64,000 nucleotides of DNA from Urophycis tenuis (GCA_036785325.1 JAXIVH010000017.1:4688805-4752804); one strand, 5' to 3'. Positions 1-10,484 are shown, counted from the stretch's first letter. A program made the numbers and translations. The notes: generated from the letters alone by a model not told the origin.

Positions 1-341
1 TGAAGCCGTGCGAGGGGGGCAGGGGTCCCACCAGGTGCACATTGACATGGTTGAACCTCCGCTCGGGCACCGAGAACCGTACCAGGGGGGCCTTGACATG
101 GCGATGCACTTTGGCGCGTTGGTAGGCAGCGCAAGTGTCGACCCAGGCCCTCACATCCCTCTTGAGCCCGTGCCAGACGAACTTCCCTGACACCAGCCGT
201 GAGGAGGGTTTCCTACCCGGGTGTGATAAGCCATGTACCGCGTCAAAGACAGGGCGTCTCCAGTTGGCAGGGACCACAGGTTTTGGCTGCCCCGTGGAAA
301 CGTCGCGCAGGAGCGTGGCGCCCAGATCACTGACGTCTGCT
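1..341 (-). pseudogene. Gypsy-A integrase, N-terminal part
   Basis: Minus-strand translation from about 341 gives an integrase N-terminal zinc finger with an H-x3-H pair (HGLSHPG context) followed by a C-x2-C pair (DTCAACQRAK). After it comes the start of the catalytic core. The first core aspartate, expected in a VDLVGPLP-type motif, reads histidine here (VNVHLVGPLPP), which would abolish strand transfer. The domain is separated from its own RNase H domain by the L2 insertion and continues beyond the left window edge. It belongs with 7034-9649. Confidence 0.8.
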
Positions 342-363
342 GACACACACACACACACGTAGC

Positions 364-653
364 ATGATGGCACCAGTGAGCTTGTCGGCCTGCCGTCTGC
401 TCTGTGAGCTCTTACCTGTCCGTCTGAAGTTTTGTCTGCTCCTGCTTCTCCTCCTGCTGCACTGGAAATACTCCACTGCTCTTCTGATCTATAATCGCCA
501 GTCATTGCTCCACATTAAGGACTCACTGGACCATTTTACCAGTGCTAATCCTGCCGGTCATCATCACCGGTTTCATCCCACGTTTATCCAGCCGTCCCTG
601 GAGTGCATACACCGGCTCTCTTGCTGCTCTGCCCACCGCAAGAAGCGTCGTAA
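364..653 (+). pseudogene. L2 ORF, N-terminal leader segment
   Basis: This open stretch begins at an ATG at 364 and encodes a leucine-rich leader followed by a basic segment ending HRKKRR. The same basic run restarts at 3625 as KKRRKRLSKCGG. Removing 640-3624 (2985 bp, a multiple of three) joins the two in one frame, so this is the amino-terminal part of the L2 protein upstream of its endonuclease. No domain can be named in the leader itself. The real initiation codon is uncertain because 5' truncation of the element cannot be excluded. Confidence 0.6.
640..653. repeat. 14-bp target-site duplication of the RTE-like LINE (left copy)
   Basis: The 14 bases AAGAAGCGTCGTAA occur here and perfectly at 3625-3638. 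They flank the RTE-like insertion exactly and lie inside the L2 coding region, so they mark the insertion point. Confidence 0.93.
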
Positions 654-654
654 T

Positions 655-1701
655 TCATTCATGCCCGGGACTCCCCATGGAGCATAGGCCATCGACGACT
701 CTTCTCCATCCAGCACGGCTTTGGGCTGCTTTCTCCGCCTCTCCCCAGCTGGTACCCTGTCTTTTCAGCTCTGCTTCTGTTTCCCGCCTCCAGCTGTTTT
801 TGGGCCTTCCTCTCTTCCGCTTCCCCTGGGGGTTCCAAATCAGGGCCTGGCGTGTGGTGGTAGCTGCTGGTTTGCGCAGGGTGTGGCCAATCCATCCCCA
901 CTTCCTTCTCCGGATCTGGCTCTCTACCGGTTCCTGGTTCCCTCTTTGCCACAGCTCCTTGTTGCTGATCTTGTCCGGCCACCTTTTTTTGTATATGCGC
1001 CTCAGACAGCTGTTAATGAATGTCTGTATCTTCTGCGTCGTCTTTCTTGTCATTCTCCACGTCTCTGATCCATAGAGAAGGACACTTTTGACGTTGGAGT
1101 TGAAGATGCGCACCTTCGTTGGTGTAGATATTTCCCTTGAGGCCCAGATGTTCTTCAGGATAATGAAGGCTGCTCTAGCTTTGCCTACCCTGGCAGTGAC
1201 ATCACTGTCTGTGCCACCCTGTTTATCGATAATACTGCCAAGGTAAGTGAAGGAGTCAACTTCTTTGATGGGTCTGCCGTCTATGGTGACGGGGGTGTTT
1301 GTCGGGGTGTTAATCCTCATCAGTTTGGTCTTCTCCTTGTTTATCCTGAGGCCTGCTCTAAGAGATGTTGTTTTTAGCTGGGTGGTCTTGTCCTGCATGT
1401 GATTATGGCTGTGTGACAGAAGGGCCAGATCGTCAGCAAAATCAAGGTCATCAAGTTGTGACCAGAGAGTCCACTGTATGCCATTCTTCCTTCCTGTTGT
1501 GGTGGTCTTCATTATCCAGTCAATAACAAGAAGAAACAGGAAGGGCAACAGTAGACATCCCTGTCGCACTCCAGACTTGACCTCAAAACTGTCTGTCATC
1601 TGGCCTGCATGTAAGACCCTGCAGGACATTCCCTGGTAGGTGTTCTGGACCAGGGAGATGATCTTCTCCGGTACACCATAGTGCCTCATTAGCTTCCACA
1701 G
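655..1701 (-). pseudogene. RTE-like LINE, 3' half of reverse transcriptase
   Basis: The minus strand encodes the RT region from the LWKLMRHYGVPEK block through the GVRQGC motif and the catalytic FADDLALLS motif to the carboxy terminus, about 344 residues, ending SPGHE and a stop 3 bases before the element ends. The carboxy part carries the usual basic GWIGHTLRK region of RTE-type LINEs. The frame is open. The missing upstream half lies inverted at 1708-3627. It cannot be translated as one protein because of the inversion. Confidence 0.85.
1663..1701 (-). repeat. 39-bp perfect inverted repeat at the LINE inversion break
   Basis: Bases 1663-1701 are the exact reverse complement of 3589-3627. 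The sequence encodes the LWKLMRHYGVPEK region and belongs to both LINE halves, so it was copied twice during insertion. This is expected when two internal primings overlap on one RNA. Confidence 0.92.
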
Positions 1702-1707
1702 ATCGCT

Positions 1708-3627
1708 ACATGGAACGTAAGGACCATGTTTGAAGCGGGGAAGACAGTCCAGGTAGCGCAGGAGAGGAGAATTTACAACATCGCTCTACTGGGACTGTGT
1801 GAGACAAGGTGGCTACAAACAGGGCAGATGGGCTTATCATCAGGGGAGATGGTGCTCTACTCCGGGCACACGGAGGATGGCGCCCCCCACACAGAGGGAG
1901 TTGCCATCATGCTGGCTCCGGAGGCTCAGCGCTCCCTCGTGGGTTGGGAACCGGTGAGCCCAAGGATCATCACTGCCCAGTTTGCCACTCAGAAGGAGGA
2001 CATCAAGCTGAATATTATTCAGTGCTACGCCCCGACCAATGAGGCCATAGAGGAAAAGAAATATGACTTCTATGACCAGCTGCAAGGGGTGCTGGACAGA
2101 CTCAGAGCAAAGGATGTCACTATTCTCATGGGTGACTTCAATGCCAAGACTGGAGCGGACAACAACGGCTATGAAGACATCATGGGTAAGCACGGGCTGG
2201 GCCAGATGAATGAGAATGGGGAAAGGTTTGCAGACCTGTGCTCCCTTAACCAGCTGGTCATAGGAGGCAGCATCTTCCCCCATAAGCAAATCCACAAGGC
2301 CACATGGAGATCTCCAGATCACATAACAGAAAATCAGATAGATCATATATGTATCAGCCGTAAGTTCAGGAGGTCATGTCAAGATGTGCGAGTGATGAGA
2401 GGAGCAGATGCAGCGTCAGATCACCATCTCCTTCTGATGACTGCAAAGCTACGTCTCAAAAGGCACTCCACCACTAGCAGCACAACAACAAGATATGACC
2501 TCAGACTTCTCAGGAATCAAAAAGTAGAGAAGAGTTTTCAGATCAGCCTCAAGAACAGATACCAGATACTACAGTCTGAAGAAGGGGATGGAGATGGAGA
2601 TGTAGAGACTCAGTGGCAGCTATCAAAAAAGACCTGGCTCGACACCTGCAAGGAAGTCCTCGGAAAAAGGAAAACAAAACATCAAGACTGGGTCTCCGCT
2701 GAAACACTCCAGAGGCTGAAAGAAAGGAAGGAGAAGAAAGAGAAAATAAACACAAGCAAAACTAGAACAACAAAGGGAAGGGCACAAGAAGAATACACCC
2801 AGGTTAACAAAGAGGTGAAGAAAAGTATTAGAAAGGACAAAAGGGCCTACATAGACAACATGGCCCAACAAGCAGAAACAGCGGCAGCACAGGGAAATAT
2901 GAAATACCTATACATGACCACCAAGAAGTTAGCGGGCAAGTTCCATCAGACAGACAAACCAGTGAAGGATAAACAGGGAAACATAATTCCAACCATTCAG
3001 GACCAGCGGAGAAGATGGGCCGAACACTTCAAAGAAGTCCTGAATCAACCGGTACCAGTAGAAAGACCGGACATACCACCAGCAGACACAGTTTTACCAA
3101 TAAACTGTGAGAAACCCAGCAAGACAGAGATTAGGAAGGCTATCAAGGCACTGAAGTCAGGAAAAGCTGCAGGGCCAGATGGAATACCAGCAGAGGTAAT
3201 GAAGGCCGACCTAACAACCACCACTGACATGCTCCACAGACTCTTCACCAGAGTCTGGAAGGAAGAGAAGGTACCTGAGAACTGGAAGGAGGGAGTCATC
3301 ATCAAAATACCAAAAAAAGGAGATCTCACCAACTGTAACAACTACAGGGGAATCATGCTCCTCTCTGTACCAGGCAAAGTCCTGAACAGAATTCTACTGG
3401 AAAGAATGAAAACAGCAGTTGATCCCCTGCTCCGAGACCAGCAGGCAGGATTCCGCAGTAATAGATCCTGTACTGACCAAACTGCCACCCTACGCATCAT
3501 AGTAGAGCAATCAATAGAATGGAACTCCTCCATATACATCAACTTCATCGACTATGAAAAGGCATTTGATAGTGTGGACAGAGAGACCCTGTGGAAGCTA
3601 ATGAGGCACTATGGTGTACCGGAGAAG
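1708..3627 (+). pseudogene. RTE-like LINE, endonuclease and first half of RT (inverted)
   Basis: The plus strand is open from WNVRTM (about 1711) to 3627 and on into L2 sequence. It encodes an apurinic endonuclease with CETRW, GDFNA and SDHH catalytic motifs (about residues 25-230 from the ATG at 1726), then a basic linker, then RT blocks including AGPDGIPAE, the FRSNRSCTDQ block and the catalytic FIDYEKAFDS motif. It lacks the start of the endonuclease, so the copy is 5' truncated. Its continuation is the oppositely oriented 655-1701 segment. Confidence 0.87.
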
Positions 3628-5188
3628 AAGCGTCGTAAGCGTCTGAGCAAATGTGGAGGCCTTCGGGTGAAAATCAGGAGCTGGGCGAGACTTGCCGACT
3701 CGCAGTCAGGACTAGGACCTCACCTGTGCCATGCCTTCCCCTTAGGCCGCGATGACATCTTCCTGACTCGGCGTTCGTGGGATCTGATCTACTCCTGTCA
3801 TGTCTCTGCTGCTCCACCGAAGTCCTCAACGCCCGTCATCCCCGCTCGACCGAGGCAACTTATCCGCAGTGGTGGAATAAACCCCCGAAACATTTGCTTG
3901 TTGGATTACTCGCCATGTCATCAAGCCGCAGCTCACTTTGTGGCTAAGGCAGCTCTTGTCAACTGCAGGTCGGTGCTAAATAAGACTTTCATATTGAACC
4001 ACTTTCTCTGCCGTCACGACCTGGACTTATTGTTTCTAACGGAGACCTGGATTGTTGCCGGAGTTGGTGAGTCTGCTGCCTTCGGTGAACTGTGCCCCAC
4101 AAACTGTTCATTTGTTAGTACCCCGAGACGCGTTGGAAGAGGTGGTGGCGTAGCTCTTGTATACAACAATGCCGTGAAAATCCGGTCGCTTCCAACAGAG
4201 ACTTACAGTACCTTTGAACTTCAATGCCTGACAGTGGAATCTAAAACGAACTCGCTGGTTTGTGTGTTGATTTATAGACCTCCTAAGCCAGATAAAGATT
4301 TTATTGCTGAATTTTCAGGCTTCCTCTCTCATTTTGTGTCATTGCATGACCGCCTACTAGTACTGGGTGATTTTAATATTCATGTATGCTGCCCAGATAA
4401 ACCAATGGTAAAACAGTTCTGTGATGCTGTGAATGCATTTGGTCTCACTCAACATATTGATCAAGCCACCCACATATTAGGTCATACCCTTGATCTTGTT
4501 TTGTCTTATGGTCTTTCTGTAGACAATATTATGGTTGAGGAAACATCCTTCTCTGACCATCTACCTGTTTTATTTAACTTTGTCATCTCTACCCCTGTGC
4601 AGGCGGCTAAAGCTACTGGCCGCTACTCTCGCTGTATAAATTCTCAGTCAGTAGCTCAGTTCTCTGACTTTTTTGTCAATGAGGCCATTGCTACTACCAT
4701 GTCCTCAGCCTCCTCTGCCTCATCCAGCCCAGATGATATTGTTTCTCTCTTCCACTCCTCCTGCTTAGCCATTCTCGATATGGTGGCTCCTCTTTGTCAC
4801 AAGCGCCCAAAATTTAAATCTCAAGTCTGGTTAGATGATGCCTCCCGCTCACTCAGGCAGGCCTGCCGGAGAGCTGAAAGGAAATGGCTAAAAGACCGTC
4901 TTACAGTCTCCTATGACATTTTTAAATCTACTTCAGCATTCTTCCAGGCAGCTGCCAAAGCAGCCAGAGCTAAATACTTCTCTGATATTATTAATCAACA
5001 TGCTAACAGACCCAAAATTCTGTTTCACATGATTAATCAAATCACCAACCCTCCACTCTCACCTGCTCCCTTCAGAAATGCTGATGCTTGTGAGAAATTT
5101 AAGAAATTCTTTATTGATAAAATTCATAACATCACAGCACTGTTCTCTCCCCCTCCTCTGCCTTCCCCCCCCCCCCCCCCCCCCCCCC
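3628..5188 (+). pseudogene. L2 LINE endonuclease region
   Basis: After the RTE-like insertion the L2 frame resumes with a basic leader. An endonuclease/exonuclease/phosphatase-type domain follows, with FLTETW (about 4036), GDFNIH (about 4366) and SDHLP (about 4552) motifs. A linker rich in serine then runs to a poly-C tract at 5165-5188. The frame continues past the poly-C in the wrong register and stops at 5265. The correct RT frame begins just after the tract. The segment nicks target DNA in active relatives; this copy is broken. Confidence 0.87.
5165..5188 (+). repeat. Poly-C tract causing a frameshift in the L2 ORF
   Basis: A run of 24 C lies between the endonuclease and RT parts of the L2 coding region. 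The two parts are in different frames, so length change of this run is the simplest cause of the frameshift. It may also reflect uncertain sequencing of a homopolymer. Confidence 0.85.
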
Positions 5189-6785
5189 AGTTAAGGTGTC
5201 TTCAGGCCCTTTATTTACTTTTAGTCATTTTGCTGATGTATCGCTGGCAGATCTCAAGGACATAGTCCTCTGTATGAAACCCACATCTTCCCCTGGTGAT
5301 GTTATCCCCTCTTCTATCTTGAAAGATGCTTTTGATGTGTTGGGCACTTCCATACAGCTGGTTGTCAACTCCTGTTTGACATCTGGTGCTGTCCCTGCCT
5401 GCTTTAAGCATGCGGTGGTCCAACCCCTGCTTAAAAAGCCCAACCTGGATGCAAATTCTTTGAATAATTACCGCCCCATCTCTAAACTTCCTTTCCTTTC
5501 CAAGGTACTGGAGAAAGTAGTGCTGGCCCAGTTGCTTCCCTTCCTGACTAAGCATAACATCCTTGAGCCCTTCCAGTCAGGTTTTAGAACACTCCACAGT
5601 ACTGAATCGGCTCTGCTAAAAGTCACCAACGATCTGCTTCTCACTCTAGATTCAGGTCAAAATGCGATCCTGGTTCTTTTGGACCTCAGCGCAGCGTTCG
5701 ATACTGTGGACCACAACACCCTCCTCAGCCGTCTTGAGGACTGGGTAGGCATAAAGGGGACAGCATTACTTTGGTTCAGCTCCTACCTCAGACACAGAAC
5801 CTTCTCAGTATCCCTTGGTTGCTCCTCTTCCTCCTCAGCTCCTGTTTCCTATGGGGTCCCGCAAGGCTCCATTTTGGGCCCTTTGCTGTTCTGTTTATAC
5901 ATGCTCCCCCTTGGTGACATCATCCGTCGATATGACATCTCTTTTCACTTCTATGCTGATGACACCCAGCTATACCTGCCCTTAAAATCTGTTAACTCCA
6001 TTCAGCCTCTTCTGGATTGTCTCCAGGATATTAAGTGCTGGATGAGTAGTAACTTCCTTCAGCTAAATGATGGTAAGACAGAGGTCATCATTTTTGGTCC
6101 TTTTAAAGCTAGACCCCTGATTGAAGGACAATTAGCCCACCTCTCCTTTTTTGTCAAGCCACGTGCCAAAAATCTAGGTGTCATCATTGATTCAGAGCTC
6201 TGTTTTAAAAGGCAGATTAGCTCTGTTATCAAGAGTAGCTTCCATCAGCTGAGAATTATTTCCCATCTCAAACCCTCCTTGTCTCCCAAGGACTTAGAAA
6301 TAGTAATTCATGCATTTGTTACATCCCGGTTAGATTATTGCAACTCCCTCTATCTTGGTCTCCCCCAGTCCCAACTTTCTTGTCTGCAATTGGTACAGAA
6401 TGCAGCTGCAAGGCTGCTTACTGGCACCAAGAAATACCAACACATCACCCCTGCACTGGCCTCCTTACACTGGCTCCCCATTAGCTTTAGGATCTACTTC
6501 AAAGTCCTTCTGATTGTCTATAAGGCACTGCAAGGGTTGGCTCCCTCATATATTTCAGACCTCCTCCATCCCCTCTCAGCATCCAGGTCCCTTAGATCTG
6601 CCGACAAGGGTCTTCTCTCTGTGGCCCACACCCGCCTCAAGCAAAGAGGTGATAGAGCTTTTGCGGTAGCAGCCCCACGTCTGTGGAATTGTCTGCCCCC
6701 GGATGTTAGACTGTCTCCCTCTATCACCACCTTTAAATCAAGACTAAAGACCCACCTTTACTCCTTGGCCTTCCCTGCTTCCTAG
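5189..6785 (+). pseudogene. L2 LINE reverse transcriptase
   Basis: An open frame of about 530 residues encodes an L2/CR1-group RT. Visible blocks are NNYRPIS, the catalytic LLDLSAAFDTVDH motif, GVPQGSILGP and FYADDTQLY. The C-terminal region has the HWLPI, LAPSYISDLL and APRLWN blocks typical of fish L2 elements. It ends at 6785. The 3' UTR runs to about 7034. Apart from the upstream poly-C frameshift and the RTE insertion, the domain looks undamaged, so the copy is not very old. Confidence 0.9.
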
Positions 6786-7033
6786 CTGTCCATCTCTCTC
6801 CTCTCTTCTTCATATTCAAGTGTCTTCTGTACTGTTGCTATTTATTTGTTAGGGCTGTCTATTTGTCAATTGTATTTCTGTATTTGTCCTGCTTACTTTC
6901 TCTGTGTTTGCCTTTTATATTTTGCTTGTTCTGATCTGCTTTTATTTTCTATTTTTAGCCATATCCTCTGTACAGCACTTTGGTCAGTGGAAACTGTTTT
7001 AAACGTGCTTTATAAATTAAAATTACTTTACTT

Positions 7034-7690
7034 TACTTACTGAAGAACACCTCCTCCAGGAGCAGCCCCGTGTCCGATGACTTTAGAGCTTGGACGGAGG
7101 GGTCGGTGGCCTGATCCACAGCCATGCGGGTGTAGTCCAAGTCCAGCTGGACCGCACCGACCACCGCCCTGGAGAGGCAAGCCGCTACCACGTTGGACTT
7201 CCCAGCCACGTGATGGATGTCCGTGGTGAACTCGGATATGTAGGCGAGTTGGCTCCGCCGCCTTGGACATGGCGTGTGTGAGCGGCTTGTGGTCCACGTA
7301 GGCCTTAACTCACGGCCTTCCAGTAAAAAATGGAAGTGTCTGACCGCGAGCCACAGCCCGAGGAGCTCCCTGTCGAAGGTGCTGTACCTGCACTCTCTGG
7401 GAGACAGCTGGCGGCTGAAGAACGTGAGTGGCTGCCAGGCATCCCCAACCCACTGCTTGTGCACCGTCCCCACGGCAAAGTCTGATGCGTCCGTGGTGAG
7501 AGCAGTGGGCGCAGAGGGTGAGGGGTGGGCCAACATGGCCGCCTTGGTGTCCTGGAAGGCCTTGACACGTTCCACTGTCCATTCGACCGGTTGTTTCAGA
7601 GTCTTGCCCTTCTGGGCCTCGTATAGCGGTTGCAGGATGTGAACTATGTGGCGGAGGAAACGATAGTAAAAGGTCACCATCCCGATGAAC
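7034..7690 (-). pseudogene. Gypsy-A RNase H region
   Basis: The minus strand encodes the RT/RNase H connection and RNase H with LTTDASD and the RQLSPRE and FDRELL blocks; downstream are a CLSRA tail and a linker ending EEVFFS, where the L2 LINE begins. A frame change is apparent near 7300, where the DHKPLTHAM block is in another frame. The upstream RT lies at 7711-8994 in a shifted frame. RNase H degrades the RNA strand during reverse transcription. Confidence 0.85.
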
Positions 7691-7710
7691 CCCTTGAGCT
7701 CGCTGACTGT

Positions 7711-8994
7711 TCAGGGGCGTGGGAAGGCTGCTATAGCTTCCACCCTCGAGGGGAGGGGAATCACACCCTCTGCGGAGACCTGGTGCCCGAGAAAGTCAAG
7801 GGTGTCCCGTCCGAACTCACACTTTGCCGGATTGATAATCAGCCCATGATGGCTGAGCCGCGTGAAGAGGGTCCGGAGGTGGGGCAGGTGCTCCTCTTCT
7901 GCAGTGCTCGCGACGAGGATGTCATCCAAGTAGATGAAGAGGAAGGGCAGGTCCTGGAGCACCGAGTGCATTAGGCGTTGGAAGGTCTGCGCCGCGTTCC
8001 TCAGGCCGAAGGGCATCCGAAGAAACTCAAAGAGCCTAAAGGGGGTGACGACGGCCATCTTAGGGACGTCCTCTGGCTGCACCGGCACCTGATGGTACCC
8101 CCGTGCCAGGTCTACCTTGGAAAAGACGCGTCTGCCCGCCAGGTGTGCCGAAAAATCCTGGATATGCGGGACCGGGTAGCGGTCAGGCTTGGACGCGTCA
8201 TTGAGGCGGCGGTAGTCCCCACATGGCCGCCACCCACCGTCTGGCTTAGGGACGATGTGCAGGGGGGACGCCCAGGGGCTGTTCGAGCGCCAAACGATGC
8301 CCACCTGCTCCATGTGCGCAAACTCCGCCCTGGCGACGGATAGATTCTCCGGGTTGAGGCGCCTGGCCCTGGCATGGAGGGGAGGGCCATTGGTCTCGAT
8401 GTGGTGCCCCACTCTGTGCTTCACCGTGGGCGCGGAGAAGGTGGGCTTAGGTAGGTCAGGGAATTTGGCGAGCAGTTGAAGGTACTGGTCGCTCTCGGCG
8501 AGCGTGTTGGACAACCCGCTGCAGACCGCCTCCCCCTGCGTACAGGCGAATGAAGCGAAAGTCTGTGAGTTGACCAGGAGCCTGTTCCCCACGTCCACTA
8601 ACAGGTTATGGGCGCACAGAAAATCTGCGGCAAGGAGGGGAAATGTGACGGCTGCGACAACGAAATCCCAGGTAAAGCGTTGTCCTCCGAAGCACACGTC
8701 CACCGCTCTAGTGCCATAGGCACGGATAGGCATGCCGTCCGCACCCACCAACAGCGGACCGTGCTCTCCCTTTGCCACCTCCGATCTCCCTGACGGAGTG
8801 ATGCTCCACTGGGCACCTGTGTCACAAATAAATCTGCGACCGGAGACGATGTCTTGTATGAAGAGCAGCCTGTTGGTGACACAAGCGCTCAGGGCTACTA
8901 CCGAGCGCCGGCCCTGCCGTTTCCCGTCTGTCCAAAGGTGCAGGATGAGCGGCACCGTTTGGCTTTGGTGCCAAAGGTGGCGTGGTAGAAACAA
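7711..8994 (-). pseudogene. Gypsy-A protease and reverse transcriptase
   Basis: The minus strand is open for 427 codons. An aspartic protease with CDTGAQWSI is followed by a linker and a Ty3/gypsy RT. Visible RT blocks are PDGGWRPCGDYRRLN, FSKVDLARGYHQ, MPFGLRNA and the catalytic FIYLDDILVAS, then FLGHQVS. It ends in a frame break at 7711 before RNase H. The four catalytic features of protease and RT seen here are intact, so damage is limited to frame breaks. It reads from a promoter in the 9435-9649 LTR. Confidence 0.9.
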
Positions 8995-9401
8995 TGGCCC
9001 GCAGCTTCACCCTGCTGGCCAGAGGGCCTGGCGTCGTCCTTCGCTCTCTTGCGACGGTCCAGTGGCGGGGCCGCCACAGAAGCAAGCAGGTCGGGGGATC
9101 GTTGAGGCATGGCCAAGAAAAACTGGTCCCCCTCCCTGGCCAGGTCGTGGGGTCCCACACTGGTGGTGTTAGCCAGCACCATCCTGACCTGAGCTGGCAG
9201 TGTGCGCATGAACATCTCTGTGAAGACGATCATGGGGTCTTCTGTACCGAGCAGGTTCAGCATCCTCTCCATACGTGCAGAGGGCCTCTCGTCTCCCAAG
9301 TCCGACATGTCAAATAAGCGGCGCACCCTCTCCGCAGTGGACAGCTCAAATGTCTCTAGGAGCCGAATTGCAGTGTTCGCTTGCACGGTTTTTGTAAACA
9401 A
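8898..9401 (-). pseudogene. Gypsy-A gag, C-terminal remainder
   Basis: The minus strand encodes a capsid-like segment (LLETFELSTAERVRRLF onward) and a CFYHATFGTKAKRC motif near the C-terminus, followed by GNGRAGAR and the shift into pol. The first conserved residues begin only about 20 codons after the primer-binding site, so the N-terminal half of gag is deleted. Upstream of the gag-like block the frame is continuous with LTR sequence and is not coding. The role in relatives is particle assembly. Confidence 0.75.
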
Positions 9402-9417
9402 ATAAATAACAAAAACG

Positions 9418-9433
9418 CACGTCGGGGTCACCA
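9418..9433 (-). other. Gypsy-A primer-binding site, tRNA-Trp type
   Basis: On the minus strand TGGTGACCCCGACGTG starts one base after the LTR end. It is the complement of the vertebrate tRNA-Trp 3' end including CCA. This fixes element orientation and the LTR border. Confidence 0.8.
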
Positions 9434-9434
9434 G

Positions 9435-9649
9435 TGTAGTGCCGGAGGAAAAGGAGGACGTAGGCAACGTAACAATAACTTTTAGTTTTAATTGAAAAAC
9501 TACAGCAGACCAATCACTCTCAGTGCATGGGTGGAACAACAGTGCAACAGCATAACAGTCCCCCTAGACCCCGTGTCTCATAGCCCGTTCCCTCCCACTA
9601 GATCCCTCACAGTAAGAGGGGAACACGAACCCATAATGTAGTCACTACA
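9435..9649 (-). repeat. Gypsy-A long terminal repeat (5' LTR)
   Basis: A 215-bp segment bounded by the 7-bp inverted termini TGTAGTG and CACTACA. It directly abuts the primer-binding site. On the minus strand an AATTAAA stretch could serve as polyadenylation signal. The partner LTR is outside the window, so the border at 9649 rests on the terminal inverted repeat alone. Confidence 0.75.
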
Positions 9650-10484
9650 AAATAAACATTTTTAACCAATTCCCTTTAATCTATTAAACAGTGTTTAGCC
9701 TTAGCAGACTTTAAATAAAACAGACAGAATTCGTTCTATTGCATTAATAAATCAACAACAAGTTAGCTTAGCTCCAACTCACTTAATTGCAAGCCGACAC
9801 GGCCGCACGGCTAATGCTAATAACAGTTACCGTTAATCACATCACGTTCAATACGTAAAACTATTAATGGCAACTGGACTTGAACCGTATGGAGGAATAA
9901 AAGTGCCAAAATTAAATAAATAAATACACCCTTAAATAATTCTTAAATGTGTCATTAATTAATTAAAATACCGATTAGTTTTATGTAAAAAAAAACAAAC
10001 ACTCCATCGAAATGTATTGACAACTGGAATAATTGAATACTTGAAATTAGATGGAGTGTTGAATTTACTAACTTTTTCCTTACACTTGTGAGTTTTGAAG
10101 AGGACTTTTACGAACTTATCCGGAAAGACGGAAGAGACGTTGACGCAGCGGTAGCCTTAGCAACAGCTAGTTGAAGCTATCAGAAAAGTGCTCTTTTAAA
10201 TAAACTCCTGGTGTACTTACAAACTTTAAAATTCCTCGTTTTGTGAGTACAGACCATATATGTACTACTACAGAAGTTGGGTAACAATCCATGCATTATT
10301 AGTGGGGTAATTTACAAGATATACACAGACTAACAGCATCTCAGGCTTAACTGCAGAATTGGAAGCTAATGTTAACATCATAGAAAATATTAAGTTGTCT
10401 GTTTATTATGAGGTGTCTTATCTTAGCCCTCTTCCTTTACTTTTTTCCTTCCAAGTACTATAAGTAATATTAGCTGTTATATTC
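9650..10484. other. AT-rich stretch without a recognised gene
   Basis: No coding frame of note. Positions 9897-9990 are the inverted copy of a repeat also found at about 52080-52232 and partly at 20640-20684. An 11-bp inverted pair (AACACTCCATC near 9997 and its complement near 10050) is present. Nothing else can be supported. Confidence 0.6.
9897..9990 (-). repeat. Dispersed AT-rich repeat (three copies in window)
   Basis: The reverse complement reads a T-run, ACATAAAA, CGGTATTTTAATTA, TTAAGAATTATTTAA and ATTTTGGCACTTTTA in the same order as 52090-52232. Part of it recurs at 20640-20684. Family not recognised. Confidence 0.65.

Larger units (their letters stand above)
654..3624 (-). mobile_element. 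RTE-like LINE with 5' inversion (twin priming)
   Basis: The 3' half of this LINE (RT C-terminal part, 1701 to 654) is in minus orientation, while its 5' half (endonuclease and first RT blocks, 1708 to 3627) is in plus orientation. The halves meet head to head and share a 39-bp sequence at their break. The 3' end follows the stop codon almost directly, with a GAATGAA tail, as in the RTE clade where 3' UTRs are very short. Proteins of this family are often labelled craniofacial development protein 2-like in databases. A perfect 14-bp duplication flanks it. Confidence 0.88.
342..7034 (+). mobile_element. L2-type LINE inserted in Gypsy-A
   Basis: A plus-strand LINE with an apurinic endonuclease-like domain, an RT and a short 3' UTR ending in a CTTTATAAATTAAAATTA stretch and ACTTT repeats, a typical L2 3' terminus. 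It interrupts Gypsy-A between RNase H and integrase. It is itself interrupted by an RTE-like LINE at 654-3624. The left boundary is approximate, near a CA repeat at 342-358. The target duplication into Gypsy-A is not resolved; at most a 4-bp CTGA is shared by both flanks. Confidence 0.85.
1..9649 (-). mobile_element. Ty3/gypsy LTR retrotransposon (Gypsy-A), split by nested LINEs
   Basis: Reading the minus strand from 9649 down gives an LTR, a primer-binding site, gag remains, protease, reverse transcriptase and RNase H to 7034, then after a foreign block (342-7033) an integrase zinc-binding domain at 341-1. The order is that of Ty3/gypsy elements. Only the 5' LTR is in the window; the catalytic core and 3' LTR lie left of position 1. 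The reading frame is broken near 7690 and between gag and pol, and the gag N-terminus is missing, so this copy is dead. Confidence 0.88.

Noticed and set aside
341..7037. CTGA as target duplication of the L2 into Gypsy-A
   Set aside because: Four bases are weak, the CA repeat blurs the left border, and joining there does not restore the gypsy frame.
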